Numbered from the stretch's first letter, positions 22,845 through 30,838 are shown. The stretch: 58,112 nucleotides of DNA from Streptomyces sp. LUP47B (GCF_001746295.1 NZ_MJAH01000034.1:1-58112); one strand, 5' to 3'. Numbers and translations are program-made. The notes: generated by a model not told the origin, from the letters alone.

Positions 22845-25385
22845 CTACTCGCCGGGGTGGGCGAGTTCGATGTCGTGGCCGTCGACCGCGGGGCCGTTCA
22901 CCGTCAGGGCCGTCGCCTGCGGCGGGTAGCCCGTGGCGATGACCGTGTACTCGCCGCCGTCCAGGTCGGTGAAGGCGTACGCCCCGTCCGTCCCCGTGGT
23001 GGCGGTACCGACCACGTTGCCCGCCGCGTCCACGAGGGTGACCCGCGCGTCGGCCAGCGGACCGTGCGGCGCCCGTACGACACCCTGGAGGCGGGCCCCC
23101 GAGTCGAGGTCGACCTCGATGCGGGTGACGCCGGTGCCGCCGACCTCGACGGGCAGTGCGCGCGGCCGGAACCCGGCGGCGTTCACCGCGACGGTCACCG
23201 CACCCGGCACCAGCTCACCGAAGGCGAACTCGCCATGCTCACCGGTGGTCCCGGTGGCCAGCAGATCGCCCCGCACATCGGTGACGATCACCATCGCGTC
23301 CTTGACCGGCTCCCCGCTCTGCGCGGCCCGCACGAGCCCGTTCAGCCCGCTGGTGCCGCTGAGGAGGACGTCGTAGGCCACCGGCTCGCCGTTCACGAGC
23401 ACCGTGGACGCCTGCGGCTGGAAGCCGTCGGCGGAGGCGATCAGGACGTACGACCCCACGCTCGGCGCCTCGACCGCGTAGGAACCGTCGGCCTGGGTCA
23501 CCGACCGGCCCAGCTGCCGTCCCGCGAGCGAGATCAGCGTGACCGCGGCCTGTGGGACCGGCGCGCTCTCGTTGCCGCGCACGAAGCCGCGGACCGGGAT
23601 GCCGCCGGAGCCGGCCGAGGACTCCTCGGGGCGGGTCAGGGTGGCGACGGCGGACAGCCGCTGCGTGCCGTCGGGAGCGGTCTCGGTGTCGGAGGTGGTC
23701 GTGGCCCAGGTGGGCGTGTGCCCGGCAGCCGGAACAGCGGCTTCCGCGGGGGTCGCGGCCTCCGTGGGGGCCTCGGCCGGCGAGTCCTCGCCGGCCGCCT
23801 GCGCCAGTGCGCCCTTGGTCTTCAGCGGAACCTCCTTGATGAACAGGGTGATCAGGAACGCGACGGCCGCCAGGGCACCGGCGATCAGGAAGACGTCTGC
23901 GATGCCGTGGCCGTAGGAGCTCTCCATGAGCGTGCGCACCGGGGCCGGCAGCTTGCCCAGGTCCGGGATGCTGTCGGTGGACGAGCCGGTACCGGACAGG
24001 GCGGCCCGGTACTTGGGGTCGAGGGCGGCGACGCCGTCGGTGACGTAGTGCGAGATCCGGTGGGACATGACCGCGCCGAGCGCGGAGACGCCGACCGCAC
24101 CACCGAGGGAACGGAAGAAGGTGACCGTCGAGCTGGCCGAGCCGAGGTCGCTCGGGTCGACCTGGTTCTGGGTGCACAGCACCAGGTTCTGCATCATCAT
24201 GCCGATGCCGAGACCCAGCAGGGCCATGAAGATGGCCATCTTCCAGTAGTCCGTGTCGTACCGGATGGTGCCCAGCAGGCCCAGTCCGGCCGTCACCAGC
24301 ACACCACCGCTGACCAGCCACGCCTTCCAGCGTCCGGTGCGGGTGATGAACTGCCCTGAGACGGTGGAGGAGACGAACAGACCACCGATCATCGGGATGG
24401 TCATCACACCCGACATCGTCGGGGACTTGTCGCGGGCGAGCTGGAAGTACTGGCTGAAGAACACGGTGCCGGTGAACATCGCGACACCGACGAAGAGGGA
24501 GGCCAGCGAGGCCAGGGTGATGGTGCGGTTGCGGAACAGCCGCAGCGGAATGATCGGCTCGCGCGCCTTGGACTCGACAAGCACGAAGACCAGGCCGAGG
24601 ACGATCGAACCGCCGACCATCGCGTACGTCTGCCAGGAGATCCAGTCGTACTTGTCACCGGCGAACGTGACCCAGACCAGCAGCAGCGAGACGGCCGCGG
24701 CGACGAAGAACGCGCCGGCCCAGTCGACCTTGACGTCCCGCTTCACGACGGGCAGGTGCAGAGTCTTCTGCAGCAGGATCAGCGCGATCACGGCGAAGGG
24801 GACGCCGACGTAGAAGCACCAGCGCCAGCCCAGCCACGAGGTGTCGGTGATGACACCGCCGAGCAGCGGGCCGCCGACGGTGGCGACGGCGAAGGTCGCG
24901 CCGATGTAGCCGGAGTAACGGCCGCGCTCGCGCGGGGAGATCATCGCGGCCATGACGATCTGCGCGAGGGCGGACAGACCGCCGACGCCGATGCCCTGGA
25001 CGACACGGCAGGCGATCAGCATGCCGGCGTTCTGCGACAGACCGGCTGCCGCCGATCCCAGCACGTAGATGACCAGGGCTATCTGGACGAGCGCCTTCTT
25101 GCTGTACAGGTCGGACAGCTTGCCCCACAGCGGGGTGGTCGCGGTCATGGCCAGCAGCGAGGCGGTGACGACCCAGGTGTAGGCGGACTGGCCGCCGCCG
25201 AGGTCGCCGATGATGTGCGGCAGGGCGTTGGTGACGATCGTCGACGACAGGATCGCCACGAACATGCCGAGCAGCAGGCCGGAGATGGCCTCCATGATCT
25301 GCCGGTGCGTCATGGGGGCGTGCTCGGTGGCGCCTCCCCCGTGCTTGGCGTGAGCCCGCACACCGGTTGGTGTGGTCGTTGCCAT
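22845..25385 (-). CDS. 14-TM MFS efflux protein fused to three carboxypeptidase-regulatory-like domains
   Basis: An 846-residue fusion. Residues 25-535 are a DHA2 EmrB/QacA-type transporter (LSSTIVTNALPHIIGDLGGG; motif A LWGKLSDLYSKKALV; motif C TVGGPLLGGVITD). After an Ala/Pro/Glu-rich linker come three beta-sandwich repeats at about 605-685, 690-765 and 770-840, each with the pattern GxVR...VTL/VTDxxG...T..DGxYxF...PG.Y.V.A.G. Such repeats resemble transthyretin-like domains of carboxypeptidase D. The tail should be cytoplasmic in a 14-TM protein, which is unusual because these domains are mostly found on secreted proteins. It lies in an operon with the MarR gene (13 bp) and is probably repressed by it. 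Confidence 0.92.
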   Translation of the reverse strand: MATTTPTGVRAHAKHGGGATEHAPMTHRQIMEAISGLLLGMFVAILSSTIVTNALPHIIGDLGGGQSAYTWVVTASLLAMTATTPLWGKLSDLYSKKALVQIALVIYVLGSAAAGLSQNAGMLIACRVVQGIGVGGLSALAQIVMAAMISPRERGRYSGYIGATFAVATVGGPLLGGVITDTSWLGWRWCFYVGVPFAVIALILLQKTLHLPVVKRDVKVDWAGAFFVAAAVSLLLVWVTFAGDKYDWISWQTYAMVGGSIVLGLVFVLVESKAREPIIPLRLFRNRTITLASLASLFVGVAMFTGTVFFSQYFQLARDKSPTMSGVMTIPMIGGLFVSSTVSGQFITRTGRWKAWLVSGGVLVTAGLGLLGTIRYDTDYWKMAIFMALLGLGIGMMMQNLVLCTQNQVDPSDLGSASSTVTFFRSLGGAVGVSALGAVMSHRISHYVTDGVAALDPKYRAALSGTGSSTDSIPDLGKLPAPVRTLMESSYGHGIADVFLIAGALAAVAFLITLFIKEVPLKTKGALAQAAGEDSPAEAPTEAATPAEAAVPAAGHTPTWATTTSDTETAPDGTQRLSAVATLTRPEESSAGSGGIPVRGFVRGNESAPVPQAAVTLISLAGRQLGRSVTQADGSYAVEAPSVGSYVLIASADGFQPQASTVLVNGEPVAYDVLLSGTSGLNGLVRAAQSGEPVKDAMVIVTDVRGDLLATGTTGEHGEFAFGELVPGAVTVAVNAAGFRPRALPVEVGGTGVTRIEVDLDSGARLQGVVRAPHGPLADARVTLVDAAGNVVGTATTGTDGAYAFTDLDGGEYTVIATGYPPQATALTVNGPAVDGHDIELAHPGE

Positions 25386-25398
25386 GGGCTTCCTTCTC

Positions 25399-25905
25399 TT
25401 ACTGGGTGGTCGCGGGTGTACGGGTGATCTGTTCGAGTACGGGGGAAACTGGCGGCCTCGGCTCGGGGCCGTGGGCGCGGGTGTCGTCGAAGCTCGCCCG
25501 GAGGCGGGCCATCAGCGCGGTCAGCTGGGTGACCTCGTCGTCGCTCCAGTCGCTCAGCCGTTCGGCGAGCAGCCGGCAGGTCCGACGGGACAGCTGGTCC
25601 AGGAGCGCCTGGCCGGCCGGCGTGAGCCGCAGGATGCGGGAGCGCTTGTCCGCCGGGTCGGGGGAGCGTTCGATCCAGCCGCGCTCGGCGACGTGCGCCA
25701 CGTGCCGGCTGGTCACGGACATGTCCACGGCGAGCAGCTCGGAGAGCTTGCTCATGCGCATGTCTCCGTAGCGCCCGAGCAGGGTCAGCACGGCGGCGGA
25801 ACCGGAGGGGCACTCGGACGGCATCATCCGACCGATCTCCCTCTTCACGGCGCCGAAGGCACTGAACTGACGGATCAGCTCCTCGTATCGCGCCTGCTCG
25901 GCCAT
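25399..25905 (-). CDS. MarR-family transcriptional regulator
   Basis: A 168-residue protein. The winged helix reads MRMSKLSELLAVDMSVTSRH (recognition helix) followed by wing residues GWIERSPDPADKRSRILRLT, the conserved DxRxR wing pattern of MarR proteins. N- and C-terminal helices form the dimer domain. ATG 25905 is preceded by GGGAGG; GTG 25908 is too close. It is first gene of an operon with the MFS fusion, and two TTGC-N5-GCAA sites lie immediately upstream, so autorepression and ligand-induced efflux are the natural reading. A Pro-rich tail follows the dimer domain. Confidence 0.94.
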   Translation of the reverse strand: MAEQARYEELIRQFSAFGAVKREIGRMMPSECPSGSAAVLTLLGRYGDMRMSKLSELLAVDMSVTSRHVAHVAERGWIERSPDPADKRSRILRLTPAGQALLDQLSRRTCRLLAERLSDWSDDEVTQLTALMARLRASFDDTRAHGPEPRPPVSPVLEQITRTPATTQ

Positions 25906-25921
25906 CACGCCTCCCGTATTC

Positions 25922-25965
25922 GTTGCTTAGGGCAACCATAGGCGTGCTTGGTTGCTACAGGCAAA
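25922..25965 (-). promoter_or_regulatory. Two MarR operator-like palindromes
   Basis: GTTGC-TTAGG-GCAAC (25922-25936) and GTTGC-TACAG-GCAAA (25951-25965) are copies of TTGC-N5-GCAA with centres 29 bp apart, directly upstream of the marR start. A further CTTG/CAAG pair lies at about 25993-26007. Two equally built sites in the promoter strongly suggest the binding site of the encoded MarR protein. Confidence 0.7.
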
Positions 25966-26063
25966 TAAAACGGGGTAGGGGCGCCATAAAAACTTGGCAA
26001 AGGCAAGTATTGCGAACGTAAACCTGCGGGTGGGGGGTCGTACTACGCCCTTGTGCCCCGCAC

Positions 26064-26092
26064 TTGGGCCCGGCTCCCGGATTCGCTAGGGT
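26064..26092 (+). promoter_or_regulatory. Predicted promoter of the 67-residue membrane protein
   Basis: TTGGGC (26064-26069), 17-bp spacer, TAGGGT (26087-26092). ATG 26101 follows only 8 nt later, so the transcript is probably leaderless. Confidence 0.5.
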
Positions 26093-26100
26093 CTCTGGGC

Positions 26101-26304
26101 ATGGCTGAGAACCAGGTCCCCCAGGGCAACCACGACCCCGCCGGCAGCACCCAGATGTTCCGCGCGTTCGTCGACGAGGGCCCGCAGGGCCGCCGCCAGC
26201 AGACCGCTCCCGCGTCATCGGGCGGCCCGCGTGTCGGGCTCATCCTCGGCGTGGTGGTCGCAGTGGCGATCGTCGCGGCGGTGGCGTGGCTGGCGCTGAA
26301 GTAA
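26101..26304 (+). CDS. Small single-span membrane protein
   Basis: A 67-residue protein with a polar, Gln/Gly-rich N-terminal half (MAENQVPQGNHDPAGSTQMF) and a C-terminal membrane helix (VGLILGVVVAVAIVAAVAWL) ending in LK. This is a tail-anchored layout. No family is known to me, though short proteins of this kind are common in Streptomyces. The start is supported by a TTGGGC-N17-TAGGGT promoter immediately upstream that leaves almost no leader. It is followed by the first copy of the dispersed inverted-repeat element. Confidence 0.7.
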   Translation: MAENQVPQGNHDPAGSTQMFRAFVDEGPQGRRQQTAPASSGGPRVGLILGVVVAVAIVAAVAWLALK

Positions 26305-26306
26305 CG

Positions 26307-26815
26307 GGGCGGGTGCCTGTGCCTGCGGCGGGCTGTGCGGGTTCGGTGGGGGCGGGCGTTTTTTGCGCAGTTCCCCGCGCCCCTGATGCCTGCGGCGGCC
26401 CGTTTCGGCTTCGGTGGGGGCGGGTGTAGCGCGTGGGGTTCGGTGGGTGGGTCGGGGCCGGGGTGGGGGGTGTCCGTCCTCGGTCCGGCGGTTGCTGTTG
26501 CTTCGGCTGTGCTCGGTAACGGACGCCGGCCGCTGCGGGCGGGCACCCCCCACCCCGTCCCCTGCGCGCCGTACGCGGCCAACGGCCCGTCGTGGCGCAC
26601 GGTGCGGCCAGCGGTCCGTAGGGATGCCGGAGCAGGCGGACGGTCCGTCGCGGCGCGCAGGGGGCGAATGGTCCTGGTGGTGCGCGAGGTGGTCGACGGT
26701 CCGTCCTGGCGCGGGTGACTTCACCCACCTAGGGGCGCGGGGAACTGCGCGACCAGCCCCCACCGGGCCGCAGCCGCCCGACAACCGAACTCGGCACCCC
26801 CGTAGGCGCCCCGCC
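26307..26815. repeat. Dispersed intergenic element, copy 1
   Basis: The core is 26365-26750 (386 bp), bounded by the 20-bp inverted repeat GCGCAGTTCCCCGCGCCCCT (26365-26384) and AGGGGCGCGGGGAACTGCGC (26731-26750). Weaker inverted similarity extends about 50 bp outward on both sides. Inside are a T tract, a long segment nearly identical to copy 2 at 32.1-32.5 kb (GGGGTGGGGGGTGTCCGTCC is shared) and degenerate ~29-bp repeats. No convincing ORF occurs, and the 590 bp between the flanking genes hold only this element. I recall the 20-mer as a frequent intergenic sequence in Streptomyces. Confidence 0.8.
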
Positions 26816-26892
26816 CAAGCCCAGCGCAGCTGACCGCAGTCGTCCTACGGCCTGGCCGGGCGCCCCCTCTCGGGTGCGCCCGGGTCGGGCGG

Positions 26893-27786
26893 TCAGTCTG
26901 AGATGAGGCCCTCGCGCAGCTGCGCCAGCGTGCGGGTCAGCAGACGGGAGACGTGCATCTGGGAGATGCCGACCTCCTCGCCGATCTGTGACTGCGTCAT
27001 GTTGGCGAAGAAGCGCAGCATGATGATCTGCCGCTCCCGGGGCGGGAGCTTGGCCAGCAGCGGCTTCAGGGACTCCCGGTACTCGACGCCCTCCAGGGCC
27101 GTGTCCTCGTAGCCGAGGCGGTCCGCGAGGGAGCCCTCGCCGCCGTCGTCCTCGGGGGCCGGGGAGTCCAGCGAGGAGGCGGTGTAGGCGTTGCCGACCG
27201 CGAGGCCGTCGACGACGTCCTCCTCGGACACGCCCAGCACGGTGGCGAGTTCGGCCACCGTCGGAGAGCGGTCCAGCTTCTGGGAGAGCTCGTCGCTGGC
27301 CTTGGTGAGGGCCAGCCGCAGCTCCTGGAGGCGGCGCGGGACGCGCACCGACCACGAGGTGTCGCGGAAGAACCGCTTGATCTCGCCGACGACGGTCGGC
27401 ATCGCGAAGGTCGGGAACTCCACACCGCGTTCGCAGTCGAAGCGGTCGATCGCCTTGATCAGGCCGATGGTGCCGACCTGGACGATGTCCTCCATCGGCT
27501 CGTTGCGCGAGCGGAAGCGGGCCGCCGCGTAGCGCACCAGTGGGAGGTTGAGTTCGATGAGGGTGTCCCGGACGTAGGCGCGCTCCGGGCTGTTCTCGTC
27601 GAGTGCGGCGAGCCGCAGGAAGAGGGAGCGGGACAGGGTGCGGGTGTCGATGGCTCCGGACACCGTCGGGGGAGTCGGGAGGACCGGGGCCGGTGCGGCC
27701 TCGACGGCCGTGATGACGTCGAGCACTGGCTCGGCCTCGCTCTTCGTGAGCGTAAGCACCTTCGAGCTGCCCTGATCTGCGGACAT
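26893..27786 (-). CDS. sigN: SigF/SigB-subfamily RNA polymerase sigma factor
   Basis: ATG 27786 follows GGGGGTGGC and gives 297 residues. Region 2 is RNEPMEDIVQVGTIGLIKAI with PTFAMPTVVGEIKRFFRD, region 3 VPRRLQELRLALTKASDELS, and region 4 has HTH TQSQIGEEVGISQMHVSRLL. All regions needed for promoter recognition are present. The symbol is given because in S. coelicolor sigN lies directly beside sigF in this order, as I recall it; sequence alone only shows a SigF paralogue. The N-terminal 60 residues are an unstructured extension. No anti-sigma or anti-anti-sigma gene is adjacent. These sigma factors act in development or stress. A palindrome lies upstream. Confidence 0.85.
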   Translation of the reverse strand: MSADQGSSKVLTLTKSEAEPVLDVITAVEAAPAPVLPTPPTVSGAIDTRTLSRSLFLRLAALDENSPERAYVRDTLIELNLPLVRYAAARFRSRNEPMEDIVQVGTIGLIKAIDRFDCERGVEFPTFAMPTVVGEIKRFFRDTSWSVRVPRRLQELRLALTKASDELSQKLDRSPTVAELATVLGVSEEDVVDGLAVGNAYTASSLDSPAPEDDGGEGSLADRLGYEDTALEGVEYRESLKPLLAKLPPRERQIIMLRFFANMTQSQIGEEVGISQMHVSRLLTRTLAQLREGLISD

Positions 27787-28099
27787 GCCACCCCCTTTGG
27801 GTCGCGGGACGGTCGTGGCGAACGCCCCGGGTGGAACGTCAGCCTTCACCTGAATACCGGTGCCGAAGCCTCGGCAAACGCGCTTCCCGCAGAATGTCAC
27901 ATGTCGGCAACACGCTGTAGTGACATGTCGACATGTGAGACCCGAATACGCCCTGGATAAAGGGGGTCTGACGGTTTTTCGGCGCAGAAGGGTTGGGAAC
28001 GGCGCTGGTGAGCGATTCGCTCGTGCCGGTTACGCCTCGATACTGCTTGCGAACTGGGGTGTTCCGGAACGTGCGACCGTGCGCCCCTTATGCATCGGC
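27787..28099 (-). promoter_or_regulatory. Control region of the upstream-most sigma gene, with ACATGT palindromes
   Basis: ACATGTCGACATGT (27923-27936) is a perfect 14-bp palindrome. A further CACATGTCG lies 24 bp away (27898-27906), so three ACATGT half-sites are clustered about 140-165 bp upstream of the start. This looks like an operator, but the regulator is unknown. The remaining gap of about 310 bp holds no gene. Confidence 0.5.
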
Positions 28100-28918
28100 C
28101 TAAGCGTCGATCCGATTGGCGGATCGCAGCCGCTGGAAGCTACGCGCGAGTAGCCTCGAAACGTGCATCTGCGAGACGCCGAGTTCCGCGCTGATTTGTG
28201 ACTGGGTGAGATTGCTGTAGTAGCGCAGCAGCAGGATTCGCTGTTCCCGTTCCGGGAGTTGCACCAGGAGATGACGGACCAGGTCGCGGTGCTCCACGCC
28301 GTCCAGCGCCGGGTCCTCGTAGCCGAGCCGGTCGAGCAGGCCCGGCAGCCCGTCGCCCTCCTGGGCCGCCTCGAGCGAGGTGGCGTGGTACGACCGTCCG
28401 GCCTCGATGCAGGACAGCACCTCGTCCTCGGTGATGCGCAGCCGCTCGGCGATCTCGGCGGTCGACGGGGTCCGTCCGAAGGCGGTCGTCAGGTCCTCCG
28501 TCGCGCCGTTGACCTGCACCCACAGCTCGTGCAGCCGGCGCGGGACGTGGACCGTACGGACGTTGTCGCGGAAGTACCGCTTGATCTCGCCGACGACGGT
28601 CGGCATCGCGAAGGTCGGGAACTGCACGCCCCGGTCCGGGTCGAAGCGGTCGATCGCGTTGATGAGCCCGATGGTGCCGACCTGGATCACGTCCTCCATC
28701 GGCTCGTTGCGGGAGCGGAAGCGGGCGGCCGCGTAACGCACGAGCGGGAGGTTGGCCTCGATGAGCGCCGCCCGCACCCGGCTGTGCTCCGGCGTGCCCG
28801 GCTGAAGCCCTTTCAACTGACCGAAGAGCACCTGGGTGAGCGCCCGGGTGTCGGCGCCGCGGCTGCGTGGAGCGGCCTCCTGGGGGGCCTCCTGGGGAGG
28901 CGCGGTACTGGCCGACAC
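28100..28918 (-). CDS. sigF: RNA polymerase sigma factor SigF (late sporulation)
   Basis: GTG 28918 follows AGAGGTGG at 8 nt and gives 272 residues starting VSASTAPPQEAPQEAAP. This agrees with my memory of Streptomyces SigF proteins; TTG 28957 is a less likely alternative. Region 2 (FRSRNEPMEDVIQVGTIGL), region 3 (VPRRLHELWVQVNGATEDLT) and the region 4 HTH (LTQSQISAELGVSQMHVSRL) are complete. SigF of Streptomyces is needed for spore maturation and pigmentation. It is about 310 bp upstream of the paralogous sigma gene on the same strand. The end RSANRIDA matches the family closely. Regulation cannot be read from the sequence with confidence. Confidence 0.94.
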   Translation of the reverse strand: MSASTAPPQEAPQEAAPRSRGADTRALTQVLFGQLKGLQPGTPEHSRVRAALIEANLPLVRYAAARFRSRNEPMEDVIQVGTIGLINAIDRFDPDRGVQFPTFAMPTVVGEIKRYFRDNVRTVHVPRRLHELWVQVNGATEDLTTAFGRTPSTAEIAERLRITEDEVLSCIEAGRSYHATSLEAAQEGDGLPGLLDRLGYEDPALDGVEHRDLVRHLLVQLPEREQRILLLRYYSNLTQSQISAELGVSQMHVSRLLARSFQRLRSANRIDA

Positions 28919-29056
28919 GGTCAACGCCACCTCTTCGTTGATCAACCCATCCGTCAAAAGCGGTCATAGCATCACAAGACATGTGCACTGTGTGCAAGCA
29001 CCGCATACGTTGGGTTACGCCGTGTTGAGGGGCAAGTTGGGGTGGACGACACAGAA

Positions 29057-29086
29057 AAGCCCCCCGCCGTTCCCGGTGGGAGGCTT
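29057..29086 (-). terminator. Hairpin terminator behind the Dabb gene
   Basis: AAGCCTCCCACC and GGCGGGGGGCTT (minus strand) pair over 12 positions with one mismatch and one G-U, around a 6-nt loop. A TTTC run follows. It lies 15 nt after the Dabb stop. Confidence 0.8.
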
Positions 29087-29100
29087 CGGAGCGCTCGGGC

Positions 29101-29394
29101 TCAGTACGCGTAGTCCGCGATCACCCAGGTGGCGAACTCCTTCCACAGCGCCACACCCGCCTGGTGCTCCGGGTGCTCGACGTACGTCCGCAGCGCGGTC
29201 GCGTCCTCGAAGCCGGAGTTGATGGCGAAGTCGTAGGCGATGGGCCGGTCGCTGAGGTTCCAGCCCAGCTCCCAGAAGCGGATCTCGGGGATCTTGCCGT
29301 CCAGTGCGCGGAAGGCCTCGACTCCCGCCACCACGCGGGGGTCGTCGCGCTCGACGCCCTCGTCGAGCTTGAAGAGGACGAGGTGGCGGATCAT
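29101..29394 (-). CDS. Dabb (stress-responsive A/B barrel) family protein
   Basis: A 97-residue protein opening MIRHLVLFKLDEGV, the family signature start. FWELGWNLSDRPIAYDFAIN and FEDATALRTYVEHPEHQAGV follow, matching the ferredoxin-like dimeric alpha/beta barrel. Members range from plant stress proteins to polyketide cyclases and olivetolic acid cyclase-type enzymes. No biosynthetic genes are nearby, so the role is open. ATG 29394 follows AAGGAGC. It forms an operon with the short membrane protein just upstream (18-bp gap) and ends at a clear terminator. Confidence 0.92.
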   Translation of the reverse strand: MIRHLVLFKLDEGVERDDPRVVAGVEAFRALDGKIPEIRFWELGWNLSDRPIAYDFAINSGFEDATALRTYVEHPEHQAGVALWKEFATWVIADYAY

Positions 29395-29412
29395 GGGCGC
29401 TCCTTGGGTGTG

Positions 29413-29589
29413 TCAGTGCGCCCCGTCGGCCAGCCAGGTGAAGAAGTCGCCGACGGCCTTGGCGGCGTCCGATATGCCCTCGAACCCTATCTGCACGTAG
29501 CCGGCGGCCGTTTCCGGGTCCGTGATGATCACGTACAGGATGAAGACCACGAGCACATAGACGGCGATCTTCTTTCCGTTCACCGCCAC
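29413..29589 (-). CDS. Small membrane protein (58 aa), cotranscribed with the Dabb gene
   Basis: GTG 29589 (or GTG 29583) follows GGGAGG and opens a 58-residue protein, VAVNGKKIAVYVLVVFILYV and onward. One membrane helix sits near the N-terminus, followed by an amphipathic Gly/Ala/Phe-rich part that ends FFTWLADGAH. No family is recognised. Good ribosome-binding site, G/C third-position bias and an 18-bp gap to the Dabb gene support it as real. Confidence 0.7.
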   Translation of the reverse strand: MAVNGKKIAVYVLVVFILYVIITDPETAAGYVQIGFEGISDAAKAVGDFFTWLADGAH

Positions 29590-29660
29590 CGCGGCCTCCC
29601 CCGCTCCTGATGTTTCTGTTGCTTCTGCGGCGCGAGTGTAACCGGGTGATCAGAACGCAC

Positions 29661-29690
29661 GAAGGGCCCCGTCTCTCGACGGGGCCCTTC
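29661..29690 (-). terminator. Hairpin terminator of tRNA-Ser(CGA)
   Basis: GAAGGGCCCCGTC (29661-29673) and GACGGGGCCCTTC (29678-29690) form a perfect 13-bp stem with loop TCTC, 5 nt beyond the tRNA 3' end. Confidence 0.9.
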
Positions 29691-29695
29691 TCAAG

Positions 29696-29780
29696 CGGTA
29701 GCGGAGGGATTTGAACCCTCGGTGACTTGCGCCACACTCGCTTTCGAGGCGAGCTCCTTCGGCCGCTCGGACACGCTACC
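29696..29780 (-). tRNA. tRNA-Ser(CGA)
   Basis: On the minus strand GGTAGCG starts at 29780 and pairs with CGCTACC ending at 29697; the discriminator is G at 29696. The anticodon stem CTCGC/GCGAG encloses loop CTCGAAA, with anticodon CGA at 29746-29744. A long variable arm and a normal T arm are present. CCA is not encoded. Confidence 0.97.
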
Positions 29781-29825
29781 GAGGGAGACCTTACAGCAAG
29801 GTGGGGCGTGCTTTGAAATCGGAAT

Positions 29826-30251
29826 TCAGCGCTCGCGGAAGAACTCCGTGAGGAGCCCGGCGCACTCCTCAGCGAGGACACCTTCGACGACTTCGGGCCG
29901 GTGGTTGAGGCGCCGGTCGCGGACGACGTCCCACAGGGAACCGGCCGCGCCCGCCTTTTCGTCCCGGGCGCCGTAGACCACCCGGTCCACCCGGGACTGG
30001 ACGATCGCGCCCGCGCACATCGTGCAGGGCTCCAGCGTGACGACGAGCGTGCAGCCGGTCAGCCGCCACTCGCCGAGCTCCACTGCCGCCCTCCTGATCG
30101 CGAGGACCTCCGCGTGCGCGGTCGGATCGCCGCCGGCCTCGCGTTCGTTGTGGCCGGCCGCGAGCACGGTCGTACCGTCCGGGGACAGTACGACGGCGCC
30201 CACCGGCACGTCCGGGCCCGCCTTGCCGGCCTCCTCCAGGGCGAGCCGCAT
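29826..30251 (-). CDS. tadA: tRNA(Arg) adenosine-34 deaminase TadA
   Basis: A 141-residue cytidine-deaminase-fold protein. The zinc and proton-shuttle site is TAHAEVLAIR, and the second zinc motif is TLEPCTMCAGAIVQSRVDRV with the PCxxC pair. VPVGAVVL and GARDEKAGAAGSLWD are family-typical. It converts A34 to inosine in tRNA-Arg(ACG), which is itself encoded at 4589-4661. ATG 30251 is the first standard start. The frame is open back to the preceding gene's stop (about 16 codons), so a rare upstream start cannot be excluded. It lies directly behind the acidic partner gene, 47 bp apart. Confidence 0.95.
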   Translation of the reverse strand: MRLALEEAGKAGPDVPVGAVVLSPDGTTVLAAGHNEREAGGDPTAHAEVLAIRRAAVELGEWRLTGCTLVVTLEPCTMCAGAIVQSRVDRVVYGARDEKAGAAGSLWDVVRDRRLNHRPEVVEGVLAEECAGLLTEFFRER

Positions 30252-30298
30252 CGCGGCCCGCCAGCGGTCACGTACCGGATCTGCCGCGGGGGTTCCGG

Positions 30299-30838
30299 TC
30301 AGCGGACGGTCTCCAGAACCTCCGAGGCGCCCAGGGATTCGGCGATCTCGGTGACGGCGTCCTCCGACAGGGACTTCAGCTGTTTCTCGCTGACCCCCAG
30401 GTCGTCGAGGACCTGGGCGTCGCCGACCGGGCCGTGCGGCACGATCTCTCCGGAGACGCCCGCCTCGGCGGCGGGGGTGTCGTCGTCGTCCTCGTCCTCA
30501 CCGTCCTCGGTGCCGTCGAGGTCGAGGGCGTCGAGGTCCGGGTCGTCGTCGCCGGGCTCCTTTCCGAGCAGTTCGTCGGTGAGCAGGATCTCGCCGTACG
30601 AGCTGCGGGCAGCGGCGGCGGCGTCCGAGACGTAGATGCGAGGATCCTCCTCGCCGTCGATGCGGACGACGCCGAACCAAGCGTCCTCCTGCTCGATCAG
30701 TACGAGCACCGTGTCGTCCTCGGCCGCGGCTTCCCGGGCGAGGTCGGCCAGATCCGACAGGGTCTCCACATCGTCGAGCTCTGTGTCGCTCGCTTCCCAC
30801 CCGTCTTCGGTGCGCGCGAGCAGTGCGGCGAAGTACAC
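30299..30838 (-). CDS. tRNA adenosine deaminase-associated acidic protein
   Basis: GTG 30838 is preceded by GGGAGAG at the right distance and gives 179 residues starting VYFAALLARTEDGWEAS; ATG 30859 is seven codons upstream with no site. The first 100 residues form a compact domain (DAWFGVVRIDGEEDPRIYVS). A very acidic Asp/Glu linker follows and then a small helical C-terminal domain (LGVSEKQLKSLSEDAVTEIA). This gene type sits beside tadA throughout actinobacteria and is named for that association; its biochemical role is unknown. The acidic linker suggests protein or nucleic-acid mimicry, but that is speculation. Confidence 0.85.
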   Translation of the reverse strand: MYFAALLARTEDGWEASDTELDDVETLSDLADLAREAAAEDDTVLVLIEQEDAWFGVVRIDGEEDPRIYVSDAAAAARSSYGEILLTDELLGKEPGDDDPDLDALDLDGTEDGEDEDDDDTPAAEAGVSGEIVPHGPVGDAQVLDDLGVSEKQLKSLSEDAVTEIAESLGASEVLETVR

